NCBI GenBank assembly: GCA_016711605.1
Contig: JADJSS010000002.1
Coordinates: 248,001 to 312,000, forward strand
Direction: 5' to 3'
Length of the DNA stretch: 64,000 nt
DNA from: Saprospirales bacterium
GTDB taxonomy: Bacteria > Bacteroidota > Bacteroidia > Chitinophagales > JADIYW01
The notes under the pieces were generated by a model, which saw nothing but the letters and a program-made list of their open reading frames with translations, did no database searches and was not told where the DNA came from. The translations under genes and the position numbers were made by a program. Of the stretch, positions 60,020 to 64,000 are shown one piece after another. Positions within the stretch are counted from its first letter, which is position 1. Every line of letters starts with the position of its first letter.

Positions 60020-62468
60020 ATGAATACTTTATTTTATGTAGTTCCTTTCTTGGGAATTTTTGGTTTGATAATCACAGCAATTAAATTTGCCTGGGTTAAA
60101 AAACAAGATGCTGGTGATGCAAATATGCAGGAACTAGCCGGTTACATCGCAGATGGCGCCATCGCTTTCTTAAAAGCAGAATGGAAAGTTTTAACGTATT
60201 TCGGTATAATTGCTGCTATTTTATTAGCAATTTTAGGAAATGCACACGCAGATTCTAGTCCGGTAATCGCTATTGCATTTATCATCGGTGCCGTTTTTTC
60301 TGCATTTGCAGGATATATTGGTATGAAAGTAGCAACCTTAGCAAATGTTAGAACAACTCAAGCGGCTCGTACCAGCTTAAAACAAGCACTAAAAGTTTCT
60401 TTTACAGGTGGTTCTGTAATGGGTTTAGGCGTTGCTGGTTTAGCTGTATTTGGTTTAGGTGGTTTATTCATCGTATTATATACCTTGTTTGATGGAGCTG
60501 CAAGCCCTGAAAACTTAAAAAGAGCTATTGAAGTATTAACTGGCTTCTCATTAGGAGCTGAATCCATCGCATTGTTTGCACGTGTTGGTGGTGGTATTTA
60601 TACCAAAGCTGCTGACGTTGGTGCTGACTTAGTAGGTAAAGTGGAAGCAGGTATTCCAGAAGATGATGTTCGTAATCCTGCAACTATTGCAGATAACGTT
60701 GGTGATAACGTTGGTGACGTTGCTGATATGGGTGCCGATTTATTCGGTTCTTATGTAGCAACTGTTTTAGCAACCATGGTTTTAGGTCAAGAAACTACTT
60801 CTGTAGATAATTTTGGTGGCTTAGGTCCAATCTTATTACCGATGGTCATTGCTGGTTTAGGTATTGTATTTTCATGGATTGGTACTTTCTTTGTTTCTGT
60901 TAAAGATGACAATGGAAACGTTCAAAACGCTTTAAACTTAGGTAACTGGTCTTCTATCGTTTTAACGGCAATCGTTTCTTATCCGTTAGTAAAATACATT
61001 TTACCGGAAACCTTATCATTACGTGGTCATGCTTTTACATCAACAGGTGTTTTTGGTGCTATCATGGTAGGTTTAGTGGTAGGAACTTTAATGTCTATTA
61101 TTACTGAATATTATACAGCAATGGGAAAACGTCCGGTAATGTCTATCGTTCGTCAATCTTCAACTGGTCATGCAACTAACATTATTGGCGGTTTAGCGGT
61201 TGGTATGGAAAGTACGGTATTGCCAATTTTAGTATTAGCAGGTGGTATTTTCGGTTCTTATTATGCAGCTGGTTTATATGGTGTGGCTATTGCAGCTGCT
61301 GGTATGATGGCAACAACGGCTATGCAATTAGCAATTGATGCATTCGGCCCAATTGCTGATAATGCAGGTGGTATTGCAGAAATGAGCCAATTACCAGAAG
61401 AAGTTCGTGGCAGAACAGATATTTTAGATGCAGTTGGTAACACTACAGCAGCTACAGGAAAAGGATTTTGCGATTGCATCTGCTGCTTTAACATCATTAG
61501 CATTATTTGCAGCGTTTGTTGGTATTGCCATGCCGGACAATCAACATATTGATATTTATAAAGCAGATGTTTTAGCTGGTTTATTTGTTGGTGGAATGAT
61601 TCCTTTCATTTTCTCAGCATTAGCAATTTCTGCGGTAGGTCGTGCTGCAATGGCAATGGTAGAAGAAGTTCGTCGTCAGTTCCGCGAAATTCCTGGAATT
61701 ATGGAATACAAAGCAAAACCTGAATACGAAAAATGTGTAGCAATTTCTACTCAAGCATCTATCCGTGAAATGATTGCACCTGGTTTAATTGCATTAATTA
61801 CACCAATTGTTGTAGGTTTCATTTTCGGTCCTGAAGTATTAGGTGGTTTATTAGCTGGTGTTACTGTTTCTGGTGTGTTGATGGGTATGTTCCAGTCAAA
61901 CGCTGGTGGTGCATGGGACAATGCTAAAAAATCATTTGAAAAAGGTGTGTTGATTAATGGTGAAACTTTCTACAAAAAATCTGAACCACACAAAGCTGCG
62001 GTAACTGGTGATACTGTAGGTGATCCGTTTAAAGATACATCTGGTCCATCAATGAATATTTTAATAAAATTAATGTCAATTGTTTCATTAGTAATTGCAC
62101 CATACATTGCTGGTAAAGGTTTTGATATGAATGCAGGAAATGGAACGGCTGTTACAGCTGGTTGTGAAGGAATGAGCAAAGAAGATTGTGCAGCAAAAAT
62201 GGAAAATTGTGAAGGTGGAAAAAATTGCACTTATTTATTAGATACAACTTATACAGATGCTGAAGGACACAAGATTGTAGAGAAAAAATGTATCGTTATG
62301 AATGATGCAGCTTGTGATATGGCATCTTGTGAAAAAGCAAAATGTGAAACACCTGGCAAATGCGATCCAGCTTCTTGTGATAAACCATGTTGTGCAGATA
62401 AAAAACACTGTACAAATGAAGAAATGAAAAAAGAGTGCTGCAAGAAAAAAGAAGAAGCTAGTAAATAG
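60020..62468 (+). CDS. hppA: K+-dependent membrane-bound pyrophosphatase with a Cys-rich C-terminal tail (one-base insertion)
   Basis: A ~815-residue ion-pumping pyrophosphatase, starting at the ATG at 60020 (MNTLFYVVPFLGIF). Motifs: DVGADLVGKVEAGIPEDD and RNPATIADNVGDNVGDVADMGADLF (pyrophosphate and Mg sites), and GNTTAATGKGFAIASA near residue 475, whose Ala (not Lys) marks the K+-dependent class. The frame breaks at a run of four T (61466-61469); three T restores it. Canonical helices end near residue 700 (IVSLVIAPYIAGK), but ~110 residues follow with 15 Cys in pairs such as CDPASCDKPCCADKKHC and many Lys. In known M-PPases the C-terminus is outside the cytoplasm, so this tail would be periplasmic. 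It uses pyrophosphate to pump H+ or Na+. Confidence 0.88.
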
Positions 62469-62493
62469 TATTTTCTTGTTGTTTTAAAAATAG

Positions 62494-62518
62494 AAACCGC
62501 ATCGATTTGATGCGGTTT
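62494..62518 (+). terminator. hppA terminator
   Basis: A 10-bp stem AAACCGCATC / GATGCGGTTT with a 5-nt loop and a T run. Confidence 0.85.
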
Positions 62519-62806
62519 TTTTATACGTAAGTTTTTATTTTTTGTTTAACAATTTTGGTATATGTGTCCTACAGAAAACCATTATCTACTGATTGAATGT
62601 ACAAAGCACAATTATATACACAAAACAAAGAACCTCAAATTCGGTCAAAGACCGAGTGATTTAATACTGTGAGATTGAGTTAAAGTTTGTAATTCTGTTT
62701 TAGCTTTCTTATTACAATAGTAGACCGTCTGAACCAATACACACTAGTGATCCTACGGAACACTAACGCTAGATTGAGTCTACTTTCGGATTAGTATTTA
62801 AACAAA
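62519..62806. other. Intergenic region with several small inverted repeats, no gene seen
   Basis: About 290 bp without a reading frame I can support. It contains the stem TCGGTC-AAA-GACCGA at 62641-62655, a loose pair AGTAGAC (62719) and GTCTACT (62778), and two related TCCTAC words (62567 and 62751). This is consistent with a structured RNA or old repeat, but there is no family match I can name. No tRNA is present. Confidence 0.4.
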
Positions 62807-62835
62807 AAAACCGCACATCTTTCGATATGCGGTTT
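62807..62835 (-). terminator. infB terminator
   Basis: AAAACCGCA / TGCGGTTTT stem with an internal mismatch; on the minus strand a T run follows. Confidence 0.8.
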
Positions 62836-62843
62836 TATTATTC

Positions 62844-62876
62844 ATTGGTCGGACGACTTTGAGTCGTCTGACCAAT
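62844..62876. repeat. GGACGACT-family hairpin directly after infB
   Basis: A 15-bp stem ATTGGTCGGACGACT / AGTCGTCTGACCAAT with a 3-nt loop (one G-T pair), starting at the infB stop codon. Same family as the paired hairpins at 31198-31259. Confidence 0.8.
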
Positions 62877-64000
62877 TTACAACTTACGTTTTACTTCAAC
62901 TTGCTCGAATGCTTCTACAATGTCGCCAACTTCAATATCGTTGTATGATTTGATTTTTAAACCACACTCGTATCCTTTAGTAACATCTTTCACGTCGTCT
63001 TTATAACGTTTTAGTGATTCTAGTTCACCAGTATGTACCACAATTCCATTTCTGATAATTCTGATTTTATTGCTACGTGCTACTTTTCCGTCTAATACAT
63101 AACAACCTGCAATCGTACCTACTTTGCTTACTTTAAATACTTCGCGAATTTCGATATTACCAACAATTTTCTCTTCAAATTTCGGCTCTAACAAACCTTC
63201 CATCGCAGCTTTGATTTCTTCGATTGCATCGTAAATGATGGTGTAATATTTGATTTGAATATCTTCTTTTTCCGCTAAGTTTTTAGCATTTAATGAAGGA
63301 CGAACCTGGAACGCCACGATAATCGCATCAGAAGCAGAAGCTAATAATACATCTGTTTCGCTTATTGCACCAACACCTTTATGAATTACATTTACCTGAA
63401 TTTCTTCTGTAGATAATTTCAATAATGAATCGCCTAATGCCTCCACAGAGCCATCTACGTCACCTTTAATAATTAAGTTCAACTCTTTGAAGTTTCCTAA
63501 TGCTAAACGACGACCAATTTCATCCAATGTAATGTGTTTTTTAGCACGCATACCTTGTTCACGAATGATGGTTGCTCTACGATTTGCGATTTCTTTTCCT
63601 TCGTCTTCGTCTTCGTACACTTTAATTTTATCGCCAGCAGTTGGTGCGCCTAATAAACCTAACACTTGCACTGGTGCCGATGGTCCTGCGGTATCAATAC
63701 GAACACCACGTTCGTTGGTCATTGCTTTTACTTTACCAAAATATTGTCCAGCAACAATGAAATCACCGATGTTTAAAGTTCCTTCTTGTACCATTATGGT
63801 AGAAACATAACCACGACCTTTATCTAATTGCGCTTCAATTACAGAGCCTTGCGCCGCTTTATTTGGATTTGCTTTTAAATCTAAAATTTCAGATTCTAAC
63901 ACAATTTTATCTAATAATAAATCGATATTTAAGCCTTGTTTTGCAGAAATTTCTTGACATTGGAATTTTCCACCCCATTCTTCCACCAAAATATTCATTT
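62877..64000 (-). CDS. infB: Translation initiation factor IF-2, partial (5' part outside window)
   Basis: The C-terminal ~374 residues of IF-2. Visible parts are EISAKQGLNIDLLLDKIVLESEILDLKANP (domain II start), AQLDKGRGYVSTIMVQEGTLNIGD, the domain III region RRLALGNFKELNLIIKGDVDGSVEAL, and domain IV with AMEGLLEPKFEEKIVGNIEIREVFKVSKVG, CYVLDGKVARSNKIRIIRNG and the end VKRKL. The GTPase domain lies beyond the right edge. IF-2 places initiator tRNA on the ribosome. It has a hairpin of the GGACGACT family and a terminator right after the stop. Confidence 0.94.
   Translation of the reverse strand, partial: MNILVEEWGGKFQCQEISAKQGLNIDLLLDKIVLESEILDLKANPNKAAQGSVIEAQLDKGRGYVSTIMVQEGTLNIGDFIVAGQYFGKVKAMTNERGVRIDTAGPSAPVQVLGLLGAPTAGDKIKVYEDEDEGKEIANRRATIIREQGMRAKKHITLDEIGRRLALGNFKELNLIIKGDVDGSVEALGDSLLKLSTEEIQVNVIHKGVGAISETDVLLASASDAIIVAFQVRPSLNAKNLAEKEDIQIKYYTIIYDAIEEIKAAMEGLLEPKFEEKIVGNIEIREVFKVSKVGTIAGCYVLDGKVARSNKIRIIRNGIVVHTGELESLKRYKDDVKDVTKGYECGLKIKSYNDIEVGDIVEAFEQVEVKRKL

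Noticed and set aside
61460..61475. Programmed frameshift in hppA
   Set aside because: The break lies in a plain T run inside a highly conserved motif, with no slippery heptamer or stem, and similar breaks occur in many other genes of the window.
62519..62806. tRNA or tmRNA gene between hppA and infB
   Set aside because: No cloverleaf, no T-arm GGTTCGAATCC pattern and no CCA-like end could be found on either strand.
1..64000. Prophage, insertion sequence or integrated plasmid
   Set aside because: No transposase, integrase, phage structural or plasmid replication protein is encoded in any intact or repaired frame.

Overview
The window is chromosomal DNA of a Bacteroidota bacterium, most likely a Chitinophagales/Saprospirales-type organism. 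The grounds are the very AT-rich sequence, the lack of Shine-Dalgarno sites, promoter boxes of the form TAnnTTTG, many SCKKE-type lipoproteins, a PorP/SprF protein beside a large PKD-domain protein with a type IX secretion (gliding-type) C-terminal domain, the fused mutase IcmF, split transketolase subunits and a mevalonate pathway. I see no prophage, insertion sequence, CRISPR array, rRNA or tRNA.

Layout: 1-4.3 kb phosphate transport (DUF47/PhoU-like plus PiT), a TRIC channel protein, and divergent mntR/mntH. 4.3-7.3 kb a minus-strand operon of the two transketolase halves and a sterol-desaturase/CDGSH fusion. 7.4-10.1 kb an AsmA-like protein. 10.2-17.1 kb fused isobutyryl-CoA mutase, a pectin-acetylesterase-like lipoprotein, a U32 (TrhP-like) protein with a ferredoxin, and a YgjP-like metalloprotease. 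17.3-23 kb type-2 IPP isomerase, class II HMG-CoA reductase and a GYDIA-type GHMP kinase (mevalonate pathway) with a SPFH lipoprotein. 23-30 kb two SF2 helicases (one RecQ), an amino-acid permease and mannose-1-phosphate guanylyltransferase. 30-32 kb an ECF sigma/anti-sigma/Spy-like operon. 32-41 kb M19 dipeptidase, HemJ, TPR protein, outer membrane protein, CoaX, amidohydrolase and RlmN. 41-49.5 kb a two-component system, a cluster of secreted lipoproteins and a second ECF sigma/membrane-protein pair. 49.7-52.6 kb a peroxide-defence cluster (OxyR, Dps, AhpC, AhpD-like). 53.5-59 kb a badly frameshifted T9SS adhesin and its SprF partner. 59-62.5 kb a SirB-like membrane protein, a secreted heavy-metal-binding protein and a K+-dependent membrane pyrophosphatase with a cysteine-rich tail. 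The window ends in the 3' part of infB.

Two things stand out. First, many loci carry short arrays of 7-nt (some 8-nt) units, several of them inside coding sequence at domain linkers or in a signal peptide, together with several families of dispersed near-perfect palindromes, one of which also lies inside a gene. Second, the membrane pyrophosphatase ends in an unusual ~110-residue tail with 15 cysteines, next to a secreted heavy-metal-associated protein whose C-terminus is also Cys/Lys-rich.

Caution: at least ten genes are broken by single-base indels, most of them in A or T runs, and one by a low-complexity G/A/T stretch. This looks like consensus error rather than gene decay. Gene spans below are given as the restored reading with the break point named.
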